33,930 bases of DNA from Candidatus Omnitrophota bacterium (GTDB lineage Bacteria; Omnitrophota; Gorgyraeia; JAGLLT01): assembly GCA_023140385.1 (NCBI GenBank), contig JAGLLT010000026.1:1-33930 (forward strand). Reading direction: 5' to 3'. The position numbers were made by a program, and so were the translations under genes. Shown here piece after piece: positions 23,346 to 31,512 of this stretch; position 1 is the first letter of the stretch, and each line of letters begins with the position of its first letter. Under the pieces are notes generated by a model that saw only the letters and a program-made list of their open reading frames with translations, was not told the origin of the DNA and searched no databases.

Positions 23346-24425
23346 ATGCCAAAAACAGAAATTATAAAGATTGATCCGGCTAATATTGAGATGGAAAAGA
23401 TTAAAAGAGCGGCCGCTATTTTAAAAGAAGGCGGACTGGCGGCTTTTCCTACAGATACGGTCTACGGCCTGGGCGCTGACTGCTCTAATGAAAAGGCGGT
23501 TAAGAGAGTTTATGAGATAAAGAAAAGGCCTTTAAGTAAACCCCTGCCTGTGCTGATTGATAAACCGGAGAGGCTGGAGGCTTTTGGGATTGAGATTAGA
23601 GAAGGTGTAAAAGCCTTGATGGATAAGTTTTGGCCGGGGCCGTTAACCTTGATTTTAAAGGGAAGGGACGGAAAAAAAACCGGTTTCAGGATTCCCGCCA
23701 ATGAGATAGCCAGGAAACTGCTTGAAGAGTGCCGGATGCCTTTATGCGCGCCGAGCGCTAACTTTTCCGGCAATCCGGCCTCTAATAATTCATCCGGCGT
23801 TATCATTTCTTTTGACGGATTAATTGAGGTTATAATTGATGCCTCTTTCGCGGGCGGCGGGGTTGAGTCAACGGTTTTAGACGCGACATCCGCTCCATAC
23901 GTACTTTTGAGAGAGGGCGCCATTGCCTTAGCGGAGCTTAATAAAGAACTAAGGGCCGGGGCGGAGATTGTCAAGGCCAAGAACGTTCTTTTTATCTGCA
24001 CAGGCAATAGCTGCAGGAGCGTTATGGCTAAGGGCCTGTTTGAGAAAGAGGCGGCGAAGCACTCTTATATAACCGTTTCTTCGGCGGGGACCGCGGCTAT
24101 TAGCGGCTATTCTCCGACAAAAGAAACTATTGAGGTTATGCTGGGGGAAGCAATAGACGTCTCGGGTGAAAAAAGCCAGCATATTTCCGCCGCTTTGGTG
24201 AGTAAGGCCGATCTGATTTTAACTATGCAGGCAAGGCACAAAGAGTATATTATCGACGCCTATCCTGATGCCAAAAGTAAAGTTTATCTTCTGAAGGAAT
24301 ACCGCGATGGCTTGGACAAAGCAGGCCTGGAAGTCAGAGACCCCATCGGCCAGTCCATAGAGGTGTATAAAGAGGTTTTAGAGGAAATTAAGACGGAGAT
24401 TGTAAGGATAAAGGAGTTTATTTAA
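23346..24425 (+). CDS. Fusion: threonylcarbamoyl-AMP synthase (TsaC/YrdC) and low-molecular-weight protein tyrosine phosphatase
   Basis: This 359-residue protein has two enzymes in one chain. Residues about 10-205 are a YrdC/TsaC domain with AAFPTDTVYGLGAD, KRPLSKPLPVLI and MPLCAPSANFSGNPAS. It makes threonylcarbamoyl-AMP for the tRNA t6A37 modification. Residues about 215-359 are a low-molecular-weight phosphatase with the P-loop C218xxxxxR224 (CTGNSCR) and the acid Asp332 in RDPIGQS. In Bacillus subtilis and relatives the corresponding genes ywlC and ywlE are close neighbours followed by rpiB, ywlG and glyA, so the fusion preserves that order. The C-terminal Sua5 domain found in longer proteins is absent. 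The partners of the phosphatase half are unknown. Confidence 0.92.
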   Translation: MPKTEIIKIDPANIEMEKIKRAAAILKEGGLAAFPTDTVYGLGADCSNEKAVKRVYEIKKRPLSKPLPVLIDKPERLEAFGIEIREGVKALMDKFWPGPLTLILKGRDGKKTGFRIPANEIARKLLEECRMPLCAPSANFSGNPASNNSSGVIISFDGLIEVIIDASFAGGGVESTVLDATSAPYVLLREGAIALAELNKELRAGAEIVKAKNVLFICTGNSCRSVMAKGLFEKEAAKHSYITVSSAGTAAISGYSPTKETIEVMLGEAIDVSGEKSQHISAALVSKADLILTMQARHKEYIIDAYPDAKSKVYLLKEYRDGLDKAGLEVRDPIGQSIEVYKEVLEEIKTEIVRIKEFI

Positions 24426-24441
24426 TGAAAAAGGCAAGAAG

Positions 24442-25770
24442 ATGAAAAAGAAAATTATTGCAATTATAGTAATAGTCATTCTTATTGTAATCGGCGGCAT
24501 AATTCATCTAACTTTAGATATGCTTCCGATTGATGATTCTGATCTTGCTTTGGTTTATGAATCTATCCCTGATGAACAAAACGCCTTTTATTATTTTGAG
24601 AAAGCAAGCCAGGCAATGTATTTTCCGGAAGATAACAAGGATAGAATAGGTAAAATATTAGAAGAAGGTATAAAAGATAAGGATGTGGAATTTGTAGAGA
24701 ATATCCTTGATAAAAATAAAGAGACCTTTAAATATTTTGAAAAAGGTTTAAATGTAGATAAACTGCAGATACCCGAGATGACTGAGGGATTAGATGAATT
24801 AATTCCTTATCTTTTTGATTGGCAGCAGATAGCGCTACTTAATCAGTTAAAATCAATGTACTTTTGTAAGATAGATAAGCAGGATGAGGCTTTTGAAGCA
24901 GCTTTGGAGAATGTAAGATTTGGTTATATGATAAATAATTCAAAGGGCGGCTTGGTTCATTTTATGATAGGTGATGTCATAAGGGGAATCGGTAGTGGGG
25001 ATATTAATCAATTGGTTTCAAAAACCAAGTTGTCAGAGCATAAAGCTAAAGAATATATTAGTACCTTAAAAAGATATGAAGATGCAAGAGATGGACTGAT
25101 TCAAACTTATTTGTGTGAATATAACTATTTAATGCTTCATGGAATTGATTTAATGGAAAAGGGCATTGATAAAAACCTGAAAGGAGAAATTAAGAAAAAA
25201 ATACCTCTGCCCGGCTTAGAGAAGCAATTGGATAAAATGGAGACGACTCGTTTCATCCAACCTTTGTTTATTAGATATATGTTTCATCCCGAAAGAACAA
25301 AAAGTAAAATGGCTAATCATATAAGAGATATAATTACTGGGGTGTCTGAAAAAAACTATAAGGACATAGATTTTACTGCAATTGATAAATTTATGTATGA
25401 TCTGGAAAGAAATGCTGATTCGTCCACATGCATAAGAGTTATTAAAAGAAACGTCATAGGAAGGATTCTTGTGGATCTACTGATGCCAGGGATCACTCAT
25501 GTTATTGGTGTAGAATATAAAATAGAAGCAAGAATAAGACTTACCGAAATTCAAATCGCCTTAAAGGCGCATAAAGATAATCACGGCCAGTTACCAAATA
25601 GCTTGGATGAACTTGTGCCTGCTTATTTTGACCGGGTTCCAACAGATCCGTATGACGGCCAGCCTATTCGATATTCAAAAAAGGATAAGATTATATATTG
25701 TGTGGGTGAAAACCTGGAAGATGATGGTGTAGATGAATCAGAAGAGAATCTGTTAGGTATTAAATTTTAG
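24442..25770 (+). CDS. Unrecognised membrane-anchored protein with GspG-like C-terminal motif
   Basis: I do not recognise this 442-residue protein as a whole. Residues about 4-27 form a single strongly hydrophobic anchor after a lysine-rich start; the rest appears extracytoplasmic and largely helical, with many Lys and Glu. Near residues 370-425 it has IQIALKAHKDNHGQLPNSLDEL, followed by VPTDPYDGQPIRY. This is the pattern seen at the C terminus of type II secretion pseudopilin G-like and related hypothetical proteins. No pilin N-terminal cleavage motif is seen. The gene is more AT-rich than its flanks, and it sits between the tsaC-phosphatase fusion and rpiB, an order that is otherwise conserved. 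Insertion from elsewhere is therefore possible. The ATG at 24442 is preceded by GGCAAGAAG. Confidence 0.7.
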   Translation: MKKKIIAIIVIVILIVIGGIIHLTLDMLPIDDSDLALVYESIPDEQNAFYYFEKASQAMYFPEDNKDRIGKILEEGIKDKDVEFVENILDKNKETFKYFEKGLNVDKLQIPEMTEGLDELIPYLFDWQQIALLNQLKSMYFCKIDKQDEAFEAALENVRFGYMINNSKGGLVHFMIGDVIRGIGSGDINQLVSKTKLSEHKAKEYISTLKRYEDARDGLIQTYLCEYNYLMLHGIDLMEKGIDKNLKGEIKKKIPLPGLEKQLDKMETTRFIQPLFIRYMFHPERTKSKMANHIRDIITGVSEKNYKDIDFTAIDKFMYDLERNADSSTCIRVIKRNVIGRILVDLLMPGITHVIGVEYKIEARIRLTEIQIALKAHKDNHGQLPNSLDELVPAYFDRVPTDPYDGQPIRYSKKDKIIYCVGENLEDDGVDESEENLLGIKF

Positions 25771-25783
25771 TAAGGGAGATAAG

Positions 25784-26236
25784 ATGAGAATAGCCATAGG
25801 GGCGGATCATGGGGGCTATGAGTTGAAAGAGGCTGTTAAGGTCTATTTAGAGGGTAAGATGTATAAGGTTAGAGACTACGGGACAGATTCAAAGGAGAGC
25901 GTAGACTATCCCGATTTCGGATTGAAGGTGGCCGAGGCCGTGGCTAAAGGAGAGGCGGAGACCGGTATTTTAATTTGCACTACCGGTATAGGGCAGTCGA
26001 TAACTGCCAACAAGGTGCCTGGAATAAGGGCCGCGTTGTGCTTAAATAAAGACCAGGCTGAATTTTCACGCCTTCATAATAACGCAAATGTTATTGTCTT
26101 TGGGGCCAGATATACGGATGAGGATAAGGTGAAAGGAATGATTGACGTATATTTGACAACCGGCTTTGACGGCGGGCGGCACCAGAAACGATTAGATAAA
26201 ATCACAGAAATAGAAAAGAAATATGGGATAAAATAG
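25784..26236 (+). CDS. rpiB: Ribose-5-phosphate isomerase B
   Basis: This 150-residue enzyme interconverts ribose-5-phosphate and ribulose-5-phosphate, feeding the pentose phosphate pathway and PRPP supply. The N-terminal IGADHGGYELKE and the DYPDFGLKVA region match the family. The catalytic base is Cys65, in CTTGIGQS; many members read CGTGIGMS, so Thr replaces Gly at 66 and Gln replaces the usual hydrophobic residue at 71. The NANVIVFGAR motif is also conserved. Length is normal (about 145-150). The ATG at 25784 has AAGGGAG upstream. It belongs to the conserved group that leads to glyA, but a repeat-filled gap of 138 bp separates it from glyA. Confidence 0.95.
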   Translation: MRIAIGADHGGYELKEAVKVYLEGKMYKVRDYGTDSKESVDYPDFGLKVAEAVAKGEAETGILICTTGIGQSITANKVPGIRAALCLNKDQAEFSRLHNNANVIVFGARYTDEDKVKGMIDVYLTTGFDGGRHQKRLDKITEIEKKYGIK

Positions 26237-26293
26237 CTCCGTCTCGAAAGATATCGCAAAATTCTCCTTGATAATTTTGCGACTCTCGACGGA
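26237..26293. repeat. Hairpin element 1 before glyA
   Basis: CGCAAAATT at 26255-26263 pairs perfectly with AATTTTGCG at 26273-26281. An outer stem pairs TCCGTCTCGA at 26238-26247 with TCGACGGA at 26286-26293, with a 2-bp bulge. There is no T tract. Confidence 0.6.
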
Positions 26294-26302
26294 ATTAATT
26301 CG

Positions 26303-26355
26303 GGGCATATCAGTTATGTTCATCCCGAACCTTCGGGATTCCATAACTGATGCCC
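26303..26355. repeat. Hairpin element 2 before glyA
   Basis: Three nested perfect stems are present: GGGCAT (26303-26308) with ATGCCC (26350-26355), CAGTTATG (26311-26318) with CATAACTG (26342-26349), and ATCCCGAA (26322-26329) with TTCGGGAT (26332-26339). That gives 22 paired bases each side within 53 bp. It ends 20 bp before the glyA start codon and is followed by CTCATTAAAAGG, the ribosome site region. Confidence 0.7.
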
Positions 26356-26374
26356 TCATTAAAAGGAATAAAAA

Positions 26375-27637
26375 ATGAATACATTGAAAAGGGATGATCC
26401 GGAGCTTTTTGCGGCTTTACTGAAGGAGACTAAGAGACAGCATGATAATTTGGAGTTTATTGCCAGTGAAAATTTTGTCTCTGAAAATGTTTTATTCGCG
26501 CAGGGGTCAACTCTGACCAATAAATATGCCGAGGGGTATCCGGCAAAGCGCTGGTATAACGGTTGTGAGTTTGTGGATATAGCCGAGAAGCTGGCCATTG
26601 AGAGGGCGAGGGCACTGTTTGGGGCGGAGCATATAAATGTTCAGCCGCATTCAGGCTCACAGGCTAATATGGCGGTTTACTTTTCTGTTCTTAAGCCCGG
26701 GGATACGATTATGGCGTTGGATTTGGCCTGCGGGGGGCATCTTACTCACGGACATAAACTGAACTTTTCGGGCAAATTTTTTAATATAGTACCTTATGGA
26801 GTGGACAAAAAAACAGAACAGTTAGATTATAGCGAACTTGAGGATTTAGCCGAAAAAAGTAAGCCCAAGATGATTGTTGCCGGTGCCAGCGCTTATCCCA
26901 GAAGTATAGACTTTGAAAAGTTTAGCCAAATAGCTAAAAAGGTCGGGGCTTATCTGGCGGTTGATATGGCGCACATAGCGGGTTTGGTGGCCGCCGGACT
27001 TCATCCCGACCCGGTGTGCTGTTCTGATTTTGTGACCACCACTACTCATAAAACATTGCGCGGCCCCAGAGGGGGTATGATTTTGTGCAGGAATGAGTAT
27101 GCCAAAAAAATAGATGTGCAGATCTTTCCCGGTATCCAAGGGGGGCCTTTGATGCACGTTATCGCGGCTAAGGCCGTTGCTTTTGGCGAGGCGTTGAAAC
27201 CGGAGTTTAAAGAGTATCAGAAGCAGATTATTGAAAATGCCAGGGCGCTTTCAGAGGAGCTGATTAACAGGGGTTTCAGGATAGTGTCCGGAGGGACGGA
27301 TAATCACCTCCTTTTAATTGATGTCTCAAGTGTAGGGTTAACGGGAAAGGCCGCCGCCAATATACTTGATGAGGCGAGGATTACGGTAAATAAAAATATG
27401 ATTCCTTATGATAAGGAGTCACCTATGGTAACCAGCGGTATACGCATGGGTACCTCGGCGGTAACTACCAGGGGTATGAAGGAACCGGAGATGATTAAAA
27501 TCGCGGGGTTAATTGATATACTTCTTAAAAGCCCTGATGATACTTCTAAGATTGATACGGCCGTAAAAGAGATAAAAGAGTTGACTAACGCGTTTCCTCT
27601 TTATAAAGAGAGAATCAGAGATATGGAGGCTTGCTGA
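26375..27637 (+). CDS. glyA: Serine hydroxymethyltransferase
   Basis: This 420-residue pyridoxal-phosphate enzyme converts serine and tetrahydrofolate to glycine and methylene-THF, supplying one-carbon units for purine and thymidylate synthesis. The PLP lysine is Lys226 in [13 protein letters not shown]. Other motifs are [41 protein letters not shown] and [12 protein letters not shown]. The length equals the family norm. The ATG at 26375 follows AAAAGGAATAAAAA. Strong hairpins upstream (26255-26355) may tune its expression or mark repeat insertion. The dCMP deaminase gene starts 4 bp after its stop, which suggests translation coupling and a shared role in nucleotide supply. Confidence 0.97.
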   Translation: MNTLKRDDPELFAALLKETKRQHDNLEFIASENFVSENVLFAQGSTLTNKYAEGYPAKRWYNGCEFVDIAEKLAIERARALFGAEHINVQPHSGSQANMAVYFSVLKPGDTIMALDLACGGHLTHGHKLNFSGKFFNIVPYGVDKKTEQLDYSELEDLAEKSKPKMIVAGASAYPRSIDFEKFSQIAKKVGAYLAVDMAHIAGLVAAGLHPDPVCCSDFVTTTTHKTLRGPRGGMILCRNEYAKKIDVQIFPGIQGGPLMHVIAAKAVAFGEALKPEFKEYQKQIIENARALSEELINRGFRIVSGGTDNHLLLIDVSSVGLTGKAAANILDEARITVNKNMIPYDKESPMVTSGIRMGTSAVTTRGMKEPEMIKIAGLIDILLKSPDDTSKIDTAVKEIKELTNAFPLYKERIRDMEAC

Positions 27638-27641
27638 AGGG

Positions 27642-28109
27642 GTGAAAAAGAAGATTGAAAGGCCGGGGTGGGACGAGTATTTTTTAAAGATTACGAAAGT
27701 GGTTTCATCGCGCTCTACCTGTCTTAGAAGGAAGGTGGGAGCGGTTATCGTTAAGGATAAGAGAATACTGTCCAGTGGGTATAACGGAGCGCCTACCGGT
27801 TTGAAGCACTGCGGCGATTTAGGCGGCTGTTTAAGAGAGAAGATGAAAATTCCCTCGGGCCAGCGGCACGAACTATGCCGGGGATTGCACGCCGAGCAGA
27901 ACGCGATAATTCAGGCGGCGGTTCACGGGGCAAATATCAAGGATTCTGTTTTATACTGTACCACACATCCTTGTACAATCTGCGCGAAAATGATTATTAA
28001 CGCCGGCATAAAAAAGATAATTATCTCCGCTTTTTATCCCGACAAAGAGTCAAAAAAGCTGTTGAAAGAAGCCGGTGTAAAGGTAAGCGCGGTGAAAGAA
28101 AACGGCTGA
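27642..28109 (+). CDS. dCMP/cytidine deaminase (ComEB-like)
   Basis: This 155-residue zinc enzyme is predicted to deaminate dCMP to dUMP, feeding thymidylate synthesis. The catalytic His83 and Glu85 occur in LHAEQNAI, and Cys111 and Cys114 in HPCTICAK complete the zinc site. [15 protein letters not shown] and [12 protein letters not shown] mark the dCMP deaminase group, which includes B. subtilis ComEB. The additional cysteines in HCGDLGGC and the nearby C of LCRGLH may form the second structural zinc site known in phage T4 dCMP deaminase. It starts at GTG 27642 with GAAGGGG upstream. It sits between glyA and the nrdR promoter. Confidence 0.92.
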   Translation: MKKKIERPGWDEYFLKITKVVSSRSTCLRRKVGAVIVKDKRILSSGYNGAPTGLKHCGDLGGCLREKMKIPSGQRHELCRGLHAEQNAIIQAAVHGANIKDSVLYCTTHPCTICAKMIINAGIKKIIISAFYPDKESKKLLKEAGVKVSAVKENG

Positions 28110-28140
28110 AACGCGCCGAAAATATTCTTTATTTTGCGGC

Positions 28141-28168
28141 TTGACAATATCTAAATATGGTGTATACT
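28141..28168 (+). promoter_or_regulatory. Promoter of nrdR-nrdD
   Basis: TTGACA at 28141-28146 and TATACT at 28163-28168 are spaced by 16 bp, 65 bp upstream of the nrdR start. An NrdR-box-like palindrome lies just downstream of the -10. Confidence 0.75.
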
Positions 28169-28178
28169 CGTAGTACTA

Positions 28179-28194
28179 ACATACAATATAGTGT
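28179..28194 (+). promoter_or_regulatory. NrdR-box-like operator
   Basis: The 16 bases ACATACAATATAGTGT match 13 of 16 positions of an idealised NrdR box (ACACWATATATWGTGT). The site begins 10 bp after the -10 box, so it overlaps the expected transcription start, a typical repressor position. Only a single copy was recognised; NrdR sites usually come as two boxes with helical phasing. Confidence 0.5.
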
Positions 28195-28233
28195 GTTTTC
28201 CTACCAAAACAGGGATTAAAAAGAACTGATAAA

Positions 28234-28698
28234 ATGAAGTGTCCTTATTGCGGCCATCAGGAAGATAAAGTAATTGATTCAAGGTCCTCCCATGAAGGTG
28301 ATTCCATAAGAAGAAGAAGAGAGTGTCTCAAGTGCCAGCGAAGGTATACAACCTATGAGCATATAGAAGGTGTATCTTTAATGGTGGTCAAGAAAGACGG
28401 CCGCCGGGAGTCTTTTGACAGGAAAAAACTACTTTCAGGTATAGTTAAGTCGTGCCAAAAAAGGCCGGTTAGTGTAGAAAAGCTTGAGGATTTAGTGGAT
28501 GACATAGAAAGGACACTGCAGAGAAGTTATGAGAAGGAAGTTTTGTGTAACGATATAGGCGAGCTGGTAATGAAGCGTCTGGGCGAGTTGGATCAGGTGG
28601 CTTATGTAAGATTTGCTTCCGTTTATAGAGAGTTTAAAGATGTAAATCAGTTCATGAAGGAATTAAAACAGATATTAGCCAAGGAGAGGAGCGCGTAG
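28234..28698 (+). CDS. nrdR: Transcriptional repressor NrdR
   Basis: This 154-residue repressor of ribonucleotide reductase genes has an N-terminal zinc ribbon with cysteines 3, 6, 31 and 34 (MKCPYC and ECLKCQ) and the basic stretch SIRRRREC. An ATP-cone covers about residues 48-138, starting [16 protein letters not shown], and reads the dATP/ATP ratio. The length equals the family norm (about 150). It sits directly upstream of the reductase, whose ATG abuts its TAG stop, so the pair is translationally coupled. An NrdR-box-like sequence at its own promoter predicts autoregulation. The start ATG has only a weak ribosome site. Confidence 0.96.
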   Translation: MKCPYCGHQEDKVIDSRSSHEGDSIRRRRECLKCQRRYTTYEHIEGVSLMVVKKDGRRESFDRKKLLSGIVKSCQKRPVSVEKLEDLVDDIERTLQRSYEKEVLCNDIGELVMKRLGELDQVAYVRFASVYREFKDVNQFMKELKQILAKERSA

Positions 28699-31131
28699 AT
28701 GGGTCCGGAAACTGCCGCCGTAAAGGAGAATGAGGTGCAAGGAAACGAAACAAAATATTTTAGCCATGTTAAAAAAAGAGACGGCCGTATTCTGACTTTT
28801 GATAAAAACAGGATAGAAAATGCTATTTTTAAGGCGGCTAAAGCGGTTGGCGGTGAAGACAGGCTTCTCGCGGAAGAGCTATCGAATGTAGTAACTCTTT
28901 TCTTAAGGAAAAAATACACTGGGGAAGTTCCTTCTATTGAAGAGATTCAGGATGTGGTGGAAAAGGTTTTAATAGAGACGGGCCATGCCAAAACCGCTAA
29001 GGCGTACATCCTCTTTAGGAAAAAAAGGACAGAGCTTAGAAACAAATTGCAGGTAAGAAAAAGAGTGAAGGAGAGAACCGACTCAACAGATTTATCTCTT
29101 TTGGTTACTCCTCTGGCAAAGGACAAGCTTTTAGAATGGGATAAAAAAAGGATAGCTATGGCTCTTCAGAAAGAGGCCCTGATAGAGGAAGAGCTGGCCT
29201 GGGATGTGGCCTCCAGCGTCGAAGAAAGAATATTCAAATCCGGCATAAGCCGGATATCGACTACCTTGATAAGAGAGCTGGTTGATAATGAGCTTTTTGA
29301 AAGAGGCTTGAGTAAAAAGTTAAACCAGCAGGCGGTAATAGGTATGCCTTCCTATGATATTGAGCAGTTAATTTATTCAAAAAGCTCCGAAAACAGCAAT
29401 ATAACCGCCAATAATCCGGAAGCAATAAATTTAGCCATTGCCGAGACTACTTTAAAGCAATATCTACTTCAAAACATATTTTCCGCCGATGTGGCGACAG
29501 GCCACCTGACGGGGATGATTCATATTCATGATTTGGGCTATCCAAGAGTTTACTGCAGTTCGCACTCTTTAGAGTATATCAAGAAGTACGGCCTTGAACT
29601 GGGTAATCTTGATACGTCAAGCGCGCCGGCTTCTCATGCCAGGACATTGACAGGACACTTAAATACTTTTCTGGCCTCTATGCAGGCTTATTATGCCGGA
29701 GCCTTAGGGATAGGATATGTGAATATTTTTTACGCGCCGTACATGGAAGGGATGAGCTTTAAAGAGATGAGACAGGAGGCGCAGTATCTTATATTTTCAG
29801 GCAGTCAAAATGCTTTCTCGCGCGGGGGACAGAGCCTGTTCATAGACTTTAACATCCATACGGGCATTCCATCCTATCTTAAAAATATACCGGCCATAGG
29901 CCCGGGAGGAAAGTACACCGGAAGAACTTATGAAGAATATGGAGAGACCGCCAGAGAGTTTGCCAGAGCTATGCTGAGTGTCTGGCAGGAAGGCGACAAG
30001 GACGGGCACCCTTTTGCTTTTCCCAAGTGCGACTTCCATATTAACAAGGAGACTTTTAGTGATCCTAAGCAGAAGGAGCTTATGGAATATGCCGCCCAAG
30101 TAGCCAGCGAGAATGGGTCACCCTATTTTATCTTTGATCGTGATGAGGTAACCCTATCGGCCTGCTGCCGCCTGAGAACCCAGATAAAGGATAACTATAT
30201 GATAGAGCATCCTGAATCAATGCGTTTTTGCGGCTTTCAAAATATAACAGTAAATCTTCCTCAGGCGGGATACAGGGCGGGCAAGGGTAATGTAGACGGC
30301 GTATTTAAAGAAATAGATAAGGCGCTGGATTTGGTTATTAAAGCGCATATCCAGAAACGTGATTTCATTGCCAGACTTATGAGCGAACCCGGTATGCCGA
30401 TGTGGGAAATGGGTAAAGTTGCCAAAGACGGCAGGCCGTATATAGATTTGAGCAAGGCTACCTATATTATCGGACTCATCGGACTTAATGAATGCGTTCA
30501 GGCGTTGACCGGTAAAGAACTTCACGAAGATGACGAGGTTTATAAGATAGGGCTTAAAATAATTTCTCATATGTTCCTCAGGGCCAAGGAGGAAGAGAAG
30601 AGGTTGGGGTTGAAATTTTCTCTTGAAGAGTCTCCGGCGGAGTCGGCGGCCAGAAGACTGGCTAAGGTAGACCTAAGAAATTATCCGGAGGCGCATATAG
30701 TAGTAAAGGGCGAAATCGAAAAAGATGAATGTTACTATACTAACTCCATTCACTTCAGAGCGGATGCTGATATAGATATGATTACCCGCATTCAGAAGCA
30801 GAGCAGGTTTCATACGATGATTGAATCAGGCGCCATAATACATGCCTTTGTCGGTGAAAATAGGCCGTCAAAAGATGCTATTGTGAAACTGGTAGAGAGA
30901 ACATTTAAAAGTACGCAGGCGGCTCAACTTACCATTTCGCCGGAGTTCACTATCTGCAAAGATTGTAGTAAGGTTTCTATCGGTTTACTTGAGAATTGCC
31001 GGTACTGCAATTCCAACAACGTCTATGGTATTACAAGAATTGTCGGGTATTATTCGAGAGTGGATAATTGGAATAAGTCCAAGATTGGGGAATTAAAGGA
31101 CAGGCATAGGGGTAATTACGCGGTTAAGTGA
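28699..31131 (+). CDS. nrdD: Class III (anaerobic) ribonucleoside-triphosphate reductase
   Basis: This 810-residue glycyl radical enzyme reduces ribonucleotides to deoxyribonucleotides without oxygen. The first ATP-cone at about 15-115 starts VKKRDGRILTFDKNRI, and a second ATP-cone-like region follows at about 125-220. The catalytic domain has HDLGYPRVYCSSHSLEY, AYYAGALGIGYVNIF, SGSQNAFSRGGQ and SACCRL. A C-terminal zinc site has cysteines 753, 756, 767 and 770. The glycyl radical residue is Gly783 in RIVGYY, 27 residues from the end. AAGGAGAGGAG lies 8 bp before the ATG, which abuts nrdR. No NrdG activase is in the window. The downstream redoxin suggests the thioredoxin- or glutaredoxin-dependent subtype rather than the formate-dependent E. 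coli type, but this is inference. Confidence 0.94.
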   Translation: MGPETAAVKENEVQGNETKYFSHVKKRDGRILTFDKNRIENAIFKAAKAVGGEDRLLAEELSNVVTLFLRKKYTGEVPSIEEIQDVVEKVLIETGHAKTAKAYILFRKKRTELRNKLQVRKRVKERTDSTDLSLLVTPLAKDKLLEWDKKRIAMALQKEALIEEELAWDVASSVEERIFKSGISRISTTLIRELVDNELFERGLSKKLNQQAVIGMPSYDIEQLIYSKSSENSNITANNPEAINLAIAETTLKQYLLQNIFSADVATGHLTGMIHIHDLGYPRVYCSSHSLEYIKKYGLELGNLDTSSAPASHARTLTGHLNTFLASMQAYYAGALGIGYVNIFYAPYMEGMSFKEMRQEAQYLIFSGSQNAFSRGGQSLFIDFNIHTGIPSYLKNIPAIGPGGKYTGRTYEEYGETAREFARAMLSVWQEGDKDGHPFAFPKCDFHINKETFSDPKQKELMEYAAQVASENGSPYFIFDRDEVTLSACCRLRTQIKDNYMIEHPESMRFCGFQNITVNLPQAGYRAGKGNVDGVFKEIDKALDLVIKAHIQKRDFIARLMSEPGMPMWEMGKVAKDGRPYIDLSKATYIIGLIGLNECVQALTGKELHEDDEVYKIGLKIISHMFLRAKEEEKRLGLKFSLEESPAESAARRLAKVDLRNYPEAHIVVKGEIEKDECYYTNSIHFRADADIDMITRIQKQSRFHTMIESGAIIHAFVGENRPSKDAIVKLVERTFKSTQAAQLTISPEFTICKDCSKVSIGLLENCRYCNSNNVYGITRIVGYYSRVDNWNKSKIGELKDRHRGNYAVK

Positions 31132-31146
31132 GGGAGGAAAGATTGA

Positions 31147-31413
31147 ATGCATATTAAGATATTTGGTAAAGAGGGGTGTGCTAAGTGCAAGACGACGAAA
31201 AGTAAGGTGGAATTTTTTATTGATAAGTGGAACCTCAAGGAAAAACTCAAAATTTCCTTCCTCAATATGGACTCAGTTGAAGGCCTCGCAGAGGCAGCAA
31301 TGCACGATGTTTTAGATATTCCTGTCACCATCCTTGAAAAAGAGGGCAGTGTTTTAGCCAGGTGGGACGGCGAAGTGCCAAAGTCCGATGAGTTTAAATC
31401 CTACGTTCTGTAA
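31147..31413 (+). CDS. NrdH-like small redoxin
   Basis: This 88-residue thioredoxin-fold protein has a CxxC motif at Cys11 and Cys14 (GCAKC) at the start of the first helix, and a cis-proline-like IPVTIL at about residues 58-63. It is shorter than thioredoxin (about 105) and fits glutaredoxin or NrdH-type redoxins. It lies 15 bp after nrdD with GAGGGAGGAAAG upstream, so it is probably cotranscribed. It is the natural candidate to reduce the active-site cysteines of the reductase. A palindromic terminator overlaps its stop codon. Confidence 0.8.
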   Translation: MHIKIFGKEGCAKCKTTKSKVEFFIDKWNLKEKLKISFLNMDSVEGLAEAAMHDVLDIPVTILEKEGSVLARWDGEVPKSDEFKSYVL

Positions 31414-31435
31414 AAAAAGCGCGCTCCTTTTTTAC
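31410..31435. terminator. AT-rich hairpin terminator between convergent genes
   Basis: GTAAAAAA starting at 31410 pairs with TTTTTTAC ending at 31435 around the self-complementary AGCGCGCT. The A run on one side and T run on the other suit intrinsic termination on both strands. It follows the redoxin stop and lies 75 bp from the end of the - strand chaperone gene. Confidence 0.6.
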
Positions 31436-31480
31436 ACCTAACCCATAAAATATTTCACATTTCAAGGGTTGTTCTACTAC

Positions 31481-31512
31481 AAGTTTTGTTGAATGTTGAG
31501 ACCTGACCCCTA
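31481..31512 (-). repeat. REP/IS-end-like repeat at the 3' end of the chaperone gene
   Basis: On the - strand the sequence starts TAGGGGTCAGGTCTCAACAT and continues toward 31481. The GGGGTCAGGTCT core resembles sequences I associate with REP or transposon ends in many uncultured bacteria; this is memory-based. Its first TAG is the stop codon of the chaperone. Only one copy was seen in this window. Confidence 0.35.

Noticed and set aside
26303-26355. Rho-independent terminator after rpiB
   Set aside because: The hairpin is strong, but no T run follows on either strand, so it is listed as a repeat or structured leader.
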